The notes: generated from the letters alone by a model not told the origin. Positions 1 through 7,286 are shown, numbered from the stretch's first letter. The stretch is DNA of 8,914 nucleotides from CAYPLH01 sp964411505 (GCA_964411505.1 CAYPLH010000099.1:1-8914), one strand, 5' to 3'. Numbers and translations are program-made.

Positions 1-435
1 TTTACGGATGTTATGTTCAAAGGTTGTGACCTCTCGAACACCTGCTTGCGTGAAAATCTTTTTCATAGGGTAAGCTTTATGGATTGCAAGGGTATCGGTG
101 CTGATTTTTCCGAGGCATACATGACAAACACATCATTTCAAGACTGCCGATTCCGATACGCCAATCTTTTTAGGACAACATTGAAAAAGGTTGTTTTTAA
201 GAATATAAAGATGCCAAATGGTGCAATGGGCGAAATGAAACTCAAGGATGTCGAATTTTCCGATTGTGATTTTACCGAATCGGAGTTCTTTCGTACATCC
301 TTGGACGGCATTGATTTAACAACGTGCAATATTTCGGGCATACATATCGGCATACAGGACTTACAAGGCTTGATTGTCTCTCAGAGTCAGGCAGTTGATT
401 TATCAAGACTTATGGGACTGAAAATCAAATTTTGA
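1..435 (+). CDS. Pentapeptide-repeat protein, C-terminal part (5' truncated)
   Basis: The reading frame is open from the first base to a TGA at 433-435, so the gene starts left of the window; the ATG at 13 is only an internal methionine. About 144 residues are visible. They show the five-residue periodicity of pentapeptide-repeat proteins, with Leu or Phe at the centre of each unit: CDLSN, ADFSE, ANLFR, VEFSD, CDFTE, TSLDG, IDLTT. This family folds as a right-handed quadrilateral beta-helix. The tail after the repeats (QDLQGLIVSQSQAVDLSRLM) resembles the C-terminal helix found on many cytosolic members, including Qnr/MfpA-like topoisomerase-protecting proteins. The visible part does not show whether this member protects gyrase, and many Firmicute homologues have no known role. 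It is on the same strand as the Gabija genes but 138 bases away, so it is probably a separate unit. Confidence 0.85.
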   Translation, partial: FTDVMFKGCDLSNTCLRENLFHRVSFMDCKGIGADFSEAYMTNTSFQDCRFRYANLFRTTLKKVVFKNIKMPNGAMGEMKLKDVEFSDCDFTESEFFRTSLDGIDLTTCNISGIHIGIQDLQGLIVSQSQAVDLSRLMGLKIKF

Positions 436-483
436 AAAATGTTAATGTCTATCCAGCTTTTATATTATGATATGTAGGTATTT

Positions 484-502
484 ATCTAATGGCAAATTAG
501 AT
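484..502 (+). other. Small hairpin between pentapeptide gene and gajA
   Basis: ATCTAAT (484-490) and ATTAGAT (496-502) form a perfect 7-bp inverted repeat around a 5-base loop. The stem is AT-rich and has no clear T run after it, so it would be a weak terminator. It could equally be a regulator binding site ahead of gajA. The rest of 436-573 holds no gene and no convincing -35/-10 pair; AT-rich -10-like words occur at 463-471 without a good -35 element. Confidence 0.3.
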
Positions 503-573
503 GTTGCTTGTTTATGTGGTAAGGTCTTTAAAATCAATTTAAAAAGAGAATAGAAAGTCGGTGATGTTGAAAT

Positions 574-2490
574 ATGTACTTGTCAGAACTTAAATTAAAG
601 AACTTTAGATGTTTTGATAATAATAATCATACAATTTGCTTTAACCAAGGGCTTACGGTACTTGTCGGAGAAAATGATTCGGGAAAATCCGCAATAATAG
701 ATGCGATATGTATAGTCTTCGGAACTACTGATTTTGGGTGGCATCGTATAGAAGCGAATGATTTTCATAATGAAGATACATCTTTAGAAATAAGTATTAC
801 ATGCAAACTATCAGATTTAAGTGCGGAAGAACAAGCGGCTTTCTTGGAATGTTTAACATATGAAAATGTTGACGGTACACAAGTTCCTTGTTTATACTTA
901 CATTGGAAATGTAAATATTTATCAACTTTCAAACCACCACGACCAGTTTCGAATCTTTCTACCGGTAAAAGTGGCGGCGGTCCTACCCCCGCAGTGGAAG
1001 CTAAAGAATTACTTAGAACAACTTTTTTAAGAGCGCTTCGTGATGCATATAGCGATATGCAATCAGGACGTAATTCTCGCCTATCACAAATAATTCAAAA
1101 CATCCCAACGTTGAAAGATGGTACTGATAACTATGCTGAGGGGATGGATTTTAAAGAATTATCTTTGGTAGGAATAACCGAATTATCTAATAAACTGTTA
1201 GCAGAACATCACACACTAAAAAAAGTTACTGATGATATGACAGACATTCTCTGCAAACAACTGTTGTTAAAAAATGATACTGTTAAAACATGTTTAGAAG
1301 TAGCTGGGTCAAATAGCAGTAATGCGCAAAAAATTCAACTGCTTTTAGAAAAATTAGATTTATCAGTCGACAAAACTGCAGGTAATATGAATGGTAGAGT
1401 CGGCTTAGGCACTAGCAATATACTTAGCATGGCATGCGAGATGCTTCTTCATAAAGAGTCCGAAGCTATAAAAAGATCCTCATTTTTGCTTATTGAAGAG
1501 CCTGAGGCACATGTGCATGCACAGCGGCAACTAAAATTGATACAATCCTTAGAAAGTCAAGTAGAAAACAAATCCCAGCAAGTTATTATGACTACACATT
1601 CTCCATTACTTACTTCAGTAGTGAAATTAGAAAATATTATTATAGTAAAAGACGGACAAGTATATCCGTTAGCGAAAAGTTATACTTTGTTAGAAGATGA
1701 TGATTATAAGTTTCTTGAAAAATATTTGGATGCCACGAAATCAAATCTATTTTTTGCACGAAGTGTGATAATTGTCGAAGGTCCTGGTGAGGCATTGTTA
1801 CTTCCTACTTTAGCAAAACTTTTAGACTGTAATTTTACGGATTTCGGTACTTCATTGGTTGATGTCAGAAGTACTGGATTAAGACGCTACGCAAGAATAT
1901 TCCAAAGAAAAGATGTAGAAAACCAATTGCAGATTAAAGTAGCGTGTATTACAGACCAAGATATAATGCCAGATTGTGGGCCAAGAATTTGTATTGATGG
2001 TGATAAATACACAGATGATAAAGCGACTTGGCCAGAGTTACAAGACAGAAAATGGAGAGCCACTGCTGATTTTACCGACAATCAAAAGACTGTGCATATA
2101 CAGGAAATTCGAGATAAAGCAGATGGTCAGCAGGTAAAAACTTTCATATCAGATCATTGGACTTTAGAATATAACCTTGCTTATAGTGGCTTTGATTATC
2201 CTGAAATGCTTAAAATACTAGTAAATTCATTGGTAAAAATATGTTACGTTGAGGCTAATTGGGAAACAAAGTCGTCAGAAATTCTAGAAGCCATAGATAA
2301 TCTACCTAATTTAGAAGAAAAGGCATGTTATTTTTATAGGTTTTTTGTAAGAAAAAATGCATCCAAAGCTGATTTTGCACAACAACTGGCATTTGAACTG
2401 GAACAAAATTTCCCAGTCGGCTCTGCAGAACTAAAAGAAATGTTGCCATCATATTTGGTGGATGCTATAACTTATGTGACAAAGGAATGA
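574..2490 (+). CDS. gajA: Gabija GajA-like OLD-family ATPase/TOPRIM endonuclease
   Basis: This 638-residue protein has the two-part OLD architecture. The N-terminal ABC-type ATPase begins MYLSELKLKNFRCF, with Walker A GENDSGKS at 32-39, a signature-like segment GLGTSNILSMA at about 277-287, Walker B FLLIEEPEAH at 304-312 and the histidine-loop TTHSP at 340-344. The C-terminal TOPRIM nuclease has VIIVEGPGEA with Glu402, DVRSTG with Asp430, ITDQD with Asp461 and Asp463, and WTLEYNL at 529-535. In known Gabija systems GajA is a sequence-specific DNA-nicking enzyme held in check by nucleotides and assembled with GajB. The start ATG is preceded by GGTGAT at 560-565 at good spacing. gajB follows after 10 bases, the arrangement that defines class 2 OLD nucleases. 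It is slightly longer than the roughly 580-residue Bacillus cereus GajA (length from memory). All expected catalytic motifs appear intact. Confidence 0.92.
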   Translation: MYLSELKLKNFRCFDNNNHTICFNQGLTVLVGENDSGKSAIIDAICIVFGTTDFGWHRIEANDFHNEDTSLEISITCKLSDLSAEEQAAFLECLTYENVDGTQVPCLYLHWKCKYLSTFKPPRPVSNLSTGKSGGGPTPAVEAKELLRTTFLRALRDAYSDMQSGRNSRLSQIIQNIPTLKDGTDNYAEGMDFKELSLVGITELSNKLLAEHHTLKKVTDDMTDILCKQLLLKNDTVKTCLEVAGSNSSNAQKIQLLLEKLDLSVDKTAGNMNGRVGLGTSNILSMACEMLLHKESEAIKRSSFLLIEEPEAHVHAQRQLKLIQSLESQVENKSQQVIMTTHSPLLTSVVKLENIIIVKDGQVYPLAKSYTLLEDDDYKFLEKYLDATKSNLFFARSVIIVEGPGEALLLPTLAKLLDCNFTDFGTSLVDVRSTGLRRYARIFQRKDVENQLQIKVACITDQDIMPDCGPRICIDGDKYTDDKATWPELQDRKWRATADFTDNQKTVHIQEIRDKADGQQVKTFISDHWTLEYNLAYSGFDYPEMLKILVNSLVKICYVEANWETKSSEILEAIDNLPNLEEKACYFYRFFVRKNASKADFAQQLAFELEQNFPVGSAELKEMLPSYLVDAITYVTKE

Positions 2491-2500
2491 TGTAATAGTA

Positions 2501-4429
2501 ATGGACAAACTAAAAGATATAGTTATTACTGATGAAGATATTACTTGGGTAGAATCAGTTCTGGGTGAAGGTCTGCAATTTGATGATTCTAGAAGAACCA
2601 TAATTAAGAGTTTAGAATCCAAAGATATACAGGCTTTTCCGGGAAGCGGAAAAACTACTGTTCTTGTAGCAAAGCTGGCTATTCTAGCAAAGAAATGGCC
2701 TTTTGCTCATTGTGGCATATGTGTTTTATCTCATACAAATGTCGCAAGAGAAGAGATTGAAGAGCGTTTGGGCAATACTGAAGTTGGGAAAACACTTCTT
2801 TCATATCCGCACTTTATAGGAACATTTCATTCGTTTTTTGATACCCATGTGGCGCTTCCGTGGCTTAGATCAAAAGGAATGCAGATAAATATGATTGATA
2901 CCGACATTGTTCAAAGAATAAGGTGGCATAAATTGGAACCAAATATTCGTAAGTATTTAGAGCATCAAAAACAGAATGAATCTATTTGTGGGTATAAAGG
3001 AACGGTTGGCTCAATTGATTGGGATAAAAAAGGCAAAACCAAAGATTCTATACTAAAGATAATAGGGGATACACAAGATACTGGTTATTTTACATTCGAT
3101 GAGATGCTATTATATGCTAAAGAGGCACTTAGCCAATGTAGCTATCTGCCAACCTCAATACAGAATAGATTCCCAATATTGTTCATAGACGAAGCACAAG
3201 ATACTAATACATTTCAGTGGGATTTAATACATAGTGCATTCTCTTGTGACGGCGACCTATCTCTCCGTCAAGGATTTGGTGACAGAAACCAAGCTATTTA
3301 TAATTATATGAATGAGACTGTTGATGATCCTGAATTTCCAAGAACCGACCCTATTTTGCTAAATGAAAGCCGAAGATTTGATAACAGTATTGCTGTATTA
3401 GCAAATTCAGTTGCTATTTCTTTAGATAAAATGGACGGAACCCCTAACGAGTTTTCAGAAAAAAATTGTCAACATACTATTTTTTTGTTTTCCATAAAAA
3501 AGGCTGAACAGGTTATAGAAGAGTTCGGAAAATTAGTTTTAAACACTTTTACAGATGAAGAATTGTTCTCTAATAATAAAAATGGATGCCATGTCATTGG
3601 TGCGGTGCATGCAAAAAAAGAAGAAACTTCTGACAAGCATTTTCCTAAAGGAATTTATGACTATTGGTCATGTTATGAAGCTAAAAAATCTAATAGGAAT
3701 GCAACTCCACGTTACTTTATTGAATATATAAGAAAAGGTAATACGGAATTTGCCGAAACTAATGAAGTCGTCAATTTAATAGAATGGATTGCCAAAGGCA
3801 TCCGTAGAATGATTAATATTGCTAAAGCTGAAAATTATATTGTAGCAACAAATAATACTTTCTCATCTCTTAATAAAGCTTTGTCGGAAGAGAACCGAAT
3901 TACTTTTAGAGAATTGATTTTTGAGTTTATACCTACTAATGTTTCAACTAAGGAAGGTTGGACTCATATTACAGATCAAATACCCAAAGTGCTGGAGTTG
4001 TTTGATGCAACAAGCAATAAATCTACCAATAAGTTTTTGTCTTGGATAGATGATGACACAAAATGTGATGTTAGTTGCCCTGTCACAAGTGATACGTCTG
4101 TTAACTGCTACATCCATGAGGATGCAGTATCTGGAAGGTGCGTTGAGTTGAAGTTCGGAAGTATCCATTCTGTTAAAGGGAGAACACATTTAGCGACACT
4201 TGTTCTTGAAACATATAATAGAACACATAATATGAAGGCAATTATTAAGTATTTATGTAATACACCCCCGAAATCGGCTGGTAGTAATCGAAATAGATTG
4301 AAATGTCAGTATGTAGCAATGACCCGTGCAAAAGGATTATTGTGTTTAGCAATTCCAGAGAAGTTTGTTGATGAAAATGATCGAGTCAAGCTATGCAATG
4401 CAGGATGGCGTATACAATTAATAAAGTAA
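2501..4429 (+). CDS. gajB: Gabija GajB-like UvrD/PcrA-family (SF1) helicase
   Basis: This 642-residue SF1A helicase shows the motifs in order: Walker A FPGSGKT at 46-52, motif Ia VLSHTNVAREEIEERL at 75-90, motif Ib IGTFHSFFD at about 106-114, motif II FIDEAQD at 228-234, motif III GDRNQAIY at 260-267, motif IV NESRRFD at 288-294, motif V SIHSVKGRTH at about 554-563 and motif VI VAMTRAK at about 605-611. In Gabija, GajB hydrolyses (d)ATP/(d)GTP after sensing DNA ends and activates GajA in a joint complex. The gene starts 10 bases after gajA with only a weak AAGGA (2482-2486) at long spacing, so it may depend on translational coupling. It is well above the roughly 500 residues of B. cereus GajB (from memory). 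The extra length lies mainly in about 260 residues between motifs IV and V, where UvrD carries its 2B domain. A generic UvrD helicase is the alternative, but the gajA neighbour argues against it. Confidence 0.9.
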   Translation: MDKLKDIVITDEDITWVESVLGEGLQFDDSRRTIIKSLESKDIQAFPGSGKTTVLVAKLAILAKKWPFAHCGICVLSHTNVAREEIEERLGNTEVGKTLLSYPHFIGTFHSFFDTHVALPWLRSKGMQINMIDTDIVQRIRWHKLEPNIRKYLEHQKQNESICGYKGTVGSIDWDKKGKTKDSILKIIGDTQDTGYFTFDEMLLYAKEALSQCSYLPTSIQNRFPILFIDEAQDTNTFQWDLIHSAFSCDGDLSLRQGFGDRNQAIYNYMNETVDDPEFPRTDPILLNESRRFDNSIAVLANSVAISLDKMDGTPNEFSEKNCQHTIFLFSIKKAEQVIEEFGKLVLNTFTDEELFSNNKNGCHVIGAVHAKKEETSDKHFPKGIYDYWSCYEAKKSNRNATPRYFIEYIRKGNTEFAETNEVVNLIEWIAKGIRRMINIAKAENYIVATNNTFSSLNKALSEENRITFRELIFEFIPTNVSTKEGWTHITDQIPKVLELFDATSNKSTNKFLSWIDDDTKCDVSCPVTSDTSVNCYIHEDAVSGRCVELKFGSIHSVKGRTHLATLVLETYNRTHNMKAIIKYLCNTPPKSAGSNRNRLKCQYVAMTRAKGLLCLAIPEKFVDENDRVKLCNAGWRIQLIK

Positions 4430-4457
4430 ACTCTGAATCTATCAAGGAATCTGGTAT

Positions 4458-5018
4458 ATGGGGGGTATAAAGTTGAGTAACTATTTAGCAGAAATGGACA
4501 AAGGTATTAAAGAATTTATTGGATCGAAAATTAATACGCCTGTACTTTATGTTCGGGGAGAGATCTATTATTATAAAAGCATTGACTTTATCGTAGATAA
4601 AGTAGAATTTAATTGTTTTTTTGTTGCTGCCAAAATTAAGAAGACTACAATTTTGCTAATTGATAAAGCCAGTAAAGCAAGAGTTTATTTATCGGATTAT
4701 GATATAAGATGTATCTTGAATTTAATAAAACAGACCAACGGTGATTTTTATGGATATTTAAAGGACTATTTTGAGAAAATAATAATAAACAAAGATTTAT
4801 ATAATATTTCCTTTAAACTAAATGAGAAAATTTTCAACATCTTGGGCATACCATTTAGTGAGAATTACAGTAGCATGCTATGTCGCAATCCAGCAGATAT
4901 TAAATTAAACGGTAATGATTTAATAGGATTATTAAATTTAATTGTTGAAAAGGAGCGTACAGATAATGACAAAGCAAAAGTTCGGAAAACGTGCGAATAC
5001 TATTTAGGTATCAAATAA
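4458..5018 (+). CDS. Unrecognised ~180-residue protein between Gabija and retron
   Basis: I do not recognise this protein. From ATG 4458 it has 186 residues; TTG 4473 gives 181 and has the run GGGGGGT (4460-4466) close upstream. ATG 4458 also has AAGGA at 4444-4448, so the start is undecided. The sequence is soluble-looking, with no signal peptide or clear membrane segment. The first half is rich in beta-prone residues (TPVLYVRGEIYYYKSIDFIV, FNCFFVAAKIKKTTILLI) and the second half looks helical (DIRCILNLIKQ, NDLIGLLNLIVEKE, DNDKAKVRKTCEYYLGI). No catalytic motif is obvious. It starts 28 bases after gajB on the same strand and the retron promoter begins 10 bases after its stop, so it most likely belongs to the Gabija transcript. 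It could be an accessory, a regulator, or an unrelated passenger. Its codon use is as AT-rich as its neighbours. Confidence 0.8.
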   Translation: MGGIKLSNYLAEMDKGIKEFIGSKINTPVLYVRGEIYYYKSIDFIVDKVEFNCFFVAAKIKKTTILLIDKASKARVYLSDYDIRCILNLIKQTNGDFYGYLKDYFEKIIINKDLYNISFKLNEKIFNILGIPFSENYSSMLCRNPADIKLNGNDLIGLLNLIVEKERTDNDKAKVRKTCEYYLGIK

Positions 5019-5027
5019 AAAAATATG

Positions 5028-5056
5028 TTGAAAATCAAACGAATTCTTGATATAAT
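5028..5056 (+). promoter_or_regulatory. Sigma-A promoter of the retron, extended -10
   Basis: TTGAAA (5028-5033) is separated by exactly 17 bases from TATAAT (5051-5056). A TG at 5048-5049 one base before the -10 box makes it an extended -10 promoter. Transcription should begin near A5063, which coincides with the 5' base of the a1 pairing segment of the retron RNA. It lies 10 bases after the stop of the preceding gene, so the retron has its own start even if it also receives read-through from the Gabija operon. Confidence 0.82.
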
Positions 5057-5077
5057 AAATACAAAGAGCCCCAGTAC

Positions 5078-5108
5078 GGTTTTGAAAACCACCTTAGCAT
5101 TCTAAGGT
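5078..5108 (+). other. Two adjacent msr hairpins in the retron RNA
   Basis: GGTTT (5078-5082) pairs with AAACC (5086-5090) around TGA. Immediately next, ACCTTAG (5091-5097) pairs with CTAAGGT (5102-5108) around CATT. The second contains TTAGC, similar to the word around the branch guanosine of Eco1 (from memory), so G5097 is a second candidate branch point. AAGGTT (5104-5109) can instead pair with AACCTT (5121-5126) across an 11-base loop, resembling the AGGTT/AACCT hairpin I recall from Eco1. The two pairings exclude each other. Confidence 0.6.
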
Positions 5109-5126
5109 TATTGAGAAGACAACCTT

Positions 5127-5174
5127 GAAAAATTTGAATTTGCGCTTGCAAATATTTTGAGAATTAAATTTTTC
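5127..5174 (+). other. Candidate msd hairpin
   Basis: GAAAAATTT (5127-5135) and AAATTTTTC (5166-5174) form a perfect 9-bp outer stem. Inside it, ATTTGC (5138-5143) pairs with GCAAAT (5148-5153) around a GCTT loop, leaving an asymmetric internal loop. A long hairpin near the 3' part of the RNA is what a retron RT copies into msDNA. The left arm of this hairpin can alternatively pair with 5233-5241. Confidence 0.6.
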
Positions 5175-5260
5175 GATTCGAGCGACTGGCTCTCATCTTA
5201 CAAAATCTAATTCTTTTCGTGACTAATTTTATCAAATTTTTGTGGGGTTCTTGTATTTTT

Positions 5261-5265
5261 GGAGG
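5261..5265 (+). promoter_or_regulatory. Ribosome binding site fixing the retron effector start
   Basis: GGAGG lies 8 bases before ATG 5274. This rules out the in-frame TTG at 5259, which would place the binding site inside the gene. It also sits just 8 bases after the proposed a2 segment at 5243-5252. Confidence 0.9.
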
Positions 5266-5273
5266 ACGTAAAA

Positions 5274-6338
5274 ATGAATTATGTTTTTGCAAACAAGCCC
5301 GAATTCGTTGAACCGATTCGGGTTTTGTTTTTATGTGGATCAAGCTTTAAAGATATAAAGGAAGATAAACGGATTATATTAAAGGAGTACCTAGAACAGG
5401 ACTCTGCTAACAAGGTTATTTTATTGGAAAAATATTTTGAGTTTGGTTCTCGGAAAAGACAAGATGGCTTCTTGTCGTATTATGATGCGAAATTATTTAA
5501 TTTGTACAACATTGAGAATTTGGCTGCTTTATCTGCAACCAATGTCATTGTTTTGCACGAATCTATTTCTACTGCAGGAGAAATAGGTGTTTTTGCTAGC
5601 AATCCTTTTTTGCGTGAAAAACTAATTACAATGATTCCAGAACGTTATTCGATTGAGGAAGAAAAACTCTCAAACTTTTTGCACCTTGCATTCTGGAATA
5701 AAAAAGAGGCGATTATCCCACATAGAGTAATAAGGTATTATCCCATAATTAAAGAAGTATACATTTCTGAAAATAGAAGCACATACTACACCTATTTTTT
5801 TGATAATAAAATTCCTAAGTTTGCTGGTCAACTATTAACCAAAATGATTGGAAATAAGTGTATTTCCAATGTGTGTTTATCATACGCAAAAAAAGATAAA
5901 TATAAAAAATACCCGTCTTACATCAAGCATGATCCAAAATGTACATATGTGAATTTAGAATATAGCGTGTTTAAGAACTATATCATTTCTTTATTGACAA
6001 TTTCAGAATTTAGAAGAAGTCTGTTAGATTGTAAAATGGTTTATGAAGTTAGAGACTTATTTATTAAAACGTTTTTAAACATTCTGAAAAATACAGTTGT
6101 AGAAAACACAAAACAGTGTTCAGACAAACTAATAGTTTTATTAAATAAGCAACCCAATTTTAAAATTGAAGATGCTATTAGTTTTATGATTTATATGCTA
6201 CATTCTTGTGGGTTTATTAATATAAAGAATAAAGATAATGGTATGATCAGTGTTCATCATAAAAAATCTACGGCTAATCTCTTGGAAAAGTACACATATT
6301 TAGTTAGGAAAATTAAACCAATGGAATGGGGGGATTGA
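5274..6338 (+). CDS. Retron effector, NDT-like N-glycosidase fold (Eco1/type II-A3-like)
   Basis: Starting at ATG 5274 the protein has 354 residues. The N-terminal Rossmann-like domain opens with PIRVLFLCGSSF (14-25) and contains NLAALSATNVIVLHES (82-97) followed by ISTAGEIGVFASNPFLREKL (98-117). This matches, from memory, the Eco1 effector (IFLCGG, VDVIILFPES, SFTELGAFSNNENLRRKLI). Glu103 sits where the nucleoside-deoxyribosyltransferase family has its catalytic glutamate. The last 65 or so residues (DKLIVLLNKQ, FMIYMLHSCGFINI, ISVHH) look like a winged-helix DNA-binding domain. In type II-A3 retrons this protein is held inactive in a filament or complex with RT and msDNA and is released during infection, causing growth arrest or death. 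The RT gene follows after one base. It is about 45 residues longer than the Eco1 protein, with a Lys-rich middle (YAKKDKYKKY). The substrate cannot be read from the sequence. Confidence 0.86.
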   Translation: MNYVFANKPEFVEPIRVLFLCGSSFKDIKEDKRIILKEYLEQDSANKVILLEKYFEFGSRKRQDGFLSYYDAKLFNLYNIENLAALSATNVIVLHESISTAGEIGVFASNPFLREKLITMIPERYSIEEEKLSNFLHLAFWNKKEAIIPHRVIRYYPIIKEVYISENRSTYYTYFFDNKIPKFAGQLLTKMIGNKCISNVCLSYAKKDKYKKYPSYIKHDPKCTYVNLEYSVFKNYIISLLTISEFRRSLLDCKMVYEVRDLFIKTFLNILKNTVVENTKQCSDKLIVLLNKQPNFKIEDAISFMIYMLHSCGFINIKNKDNGMISVHHKKSTANLLEKYTYLVRKIKPMEWGD

Positions 6339-6339
6339 A

Positions 6340-7278
6340 ATGCAAGACGATTTTTTGACTTTTTATGTCCGCAAAGCGAAAGGATATAGGAAAATCACAA
6401 CCTATAAGTCTAGAGATGGAGAATTATCAAAGTTTCATGATAAAGCGAATGAATCCCTCCAAAAGAGGTTAAAACAATCGATTTTTGCCAAAGCATACAT
6501 TAAAAAAAGATCTATTATTACAAACGCAAAATCCCATCTTTACAATGATATATTTATATCAATGGATATAAAAGACTTTTTTCAAAGTATTAATCATAAC
6601 AAATTGATTGAAACCTTGTATTATGAAATAAATAGAAACTATGTGCAGCACTTTAGTAAGCTACAATGTGAAACATTGATTAAATCATGCTCGAATTCAA
6701 ATAATGGCTTAGCTATAGGATTAAAGCCTTCCCCAATATTGGCTAATATCTATTTAAAAGAATTCGATGGTATTTTGTATGGCTGGCTCAAAAAAGCTGA
6801 TTTAAACAATGTTATATATACGAGATATGCTGATGATTTAGTAATCTCATACAGATTCTTGGAAAATGACGATTTGCTAGAAAATGAAAAAATCATAGAA
6901 AAAGTAAAAGAATTGTTAAAGAGGTATTCCTTGTCCTTAAATAACCGAAAAACACGTATAATAAATCTTAATATTTCAAATCATGTTAAGATAACAGGAA
7001 TCAACATCACTAAAGATGGTAATAATTTTAGAACACTGACGGTAGGAAGAAAAATGAAAAATGAGCTCTACCATAGAGCGATTAAAGCCTATCAGCAAAA
7101 AGAAACAAATGATGATTGGGTTATAGAGACGAATAAAATTCGTGGGCTACAGTCTTTTGTACTTTCGGTTGAAGGATTAAATTATCAGAAGATATATTCG
7201 GATAAAATGCTTGATATAGTTAAGCAACTTGGGTTTGGTTCTTTAAAGGAACTGATTGATGCACTTAAATACACTTAA
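6340..7278 (+). CDS. ret: Retron reverse transcriptase
   Basis: This 312-residue RT carries the retron hallmarks. NAKSH at 62-66 is the retron-specific NAxxH motif, and FISMDIKDFF at 72-81 is RT motif A with Asp76. NGLAIGLKPSPILANIYL at about 122-139 is motif B, YADD at 163-166 is the catalytic centre, and ITG at 218-220 stands in for the usual VTG motif before the thumb. There is no maturase or endonuclease domain, which separates it from group II intron RTs. It primes from a 2'-OH of its own msr RNA and copies the msd into branched msDNA. The gene begins one base after the effector stop, with GGGGGGAT just ahead of the ATG, so both are made from one transcript starting at the 5028-5056 promoter. 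The length is close to the 320 residues of Eco1 RT. All three catalytic aspartates are present, so it should be active. Confidence 0.95.
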   Translation: MQDDFLTFYVRKAKGYRKITTYKSRDGELSKFHDKANESLQKRLKQSIFAKAYIKKRSIITNAKSHLYNDIFISMDIKDFFQSINHNKLIETLYYEINRNYVQHFSKLQCETLIKSCSNSNNGLAIGLKPSPILANIYLKEFDGILYGWLKKADLNNVIYTRYADDLVISYRFLENDDLLENEKIIEKVKELLKRYSLSLNNRKTRIINLNISNHVKITGINITKDGNNFRTLTVGRKMKNELYHRAIKAYQQKETNDDWVIETNKIRGLQSFVLSVEGLNYQKIYSDKMLDIVKQLGFGSLKELIDALKYT

Positions 7279-7286
7279 ACAATATG

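Larger units (their letters stand above)
5063..5252 (+). ncRNA. Retron msr-msd RNA (template and primer of msDNA)
   Basis: This non-coding stretch lies between a strong promoter and the effector gene, where Eco1-type retrons carry their msr-msd RNA. It is unusually rich in complementary segments. The 5' end AAGAGCCCCA (5064-5073) can pair with TGGGGTTCTT (5243-5252), 10 pairs with one G-U, as an a1/a2 stem. G5074 directly follows a1 and is a candidate branch guanosine. Two adjacent hairpins at 5078-5108 fit the msr. AAAAATTTG (5128-5136) pairs with CAAATTTTT (5233-5241), closing an msd arm one base before a2. A competing fold uses AGAGCC/GGCTCT (5065-5070 with 5188-5193) plus AGT/ACT, with an msd hairpin at 5127-5174; the RNA would then end near 5194. 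The 3' end is therefore uncertain. The RT gene downstream and the matching gene order support the call; no RNA model was run. Confidence 0.78.

Noticed and set aside
432..471. Promoter for gajA from TTGAAA (432-437) and TATTAT/TATGAT words (463-471)
   Set aside because: The spacing is well over 20 bases, too long for a sigma-A promoter.
1887..2081. Minus-strand open frame inside gajA
   Set aside because: It is a shadow of the TOPRIM-encoding region with no supporting motif or ribosome binding site.
5063..5252. Riboswitch or type III toxin-antitoxin RNA
   Set aside because: There are no tandem repeats and no recognisable riboswitch core, and the RT and effector downstream explain the structured RNA better.
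6340..7278. Group II intron or DGR reverse transcriptase
   Set aside because: There is no maturase domain, no intron RNA ends and no template/variable repeat pair; NAxxH, YADD and ITG with an adjacent structured RNA and effector fit a retron.
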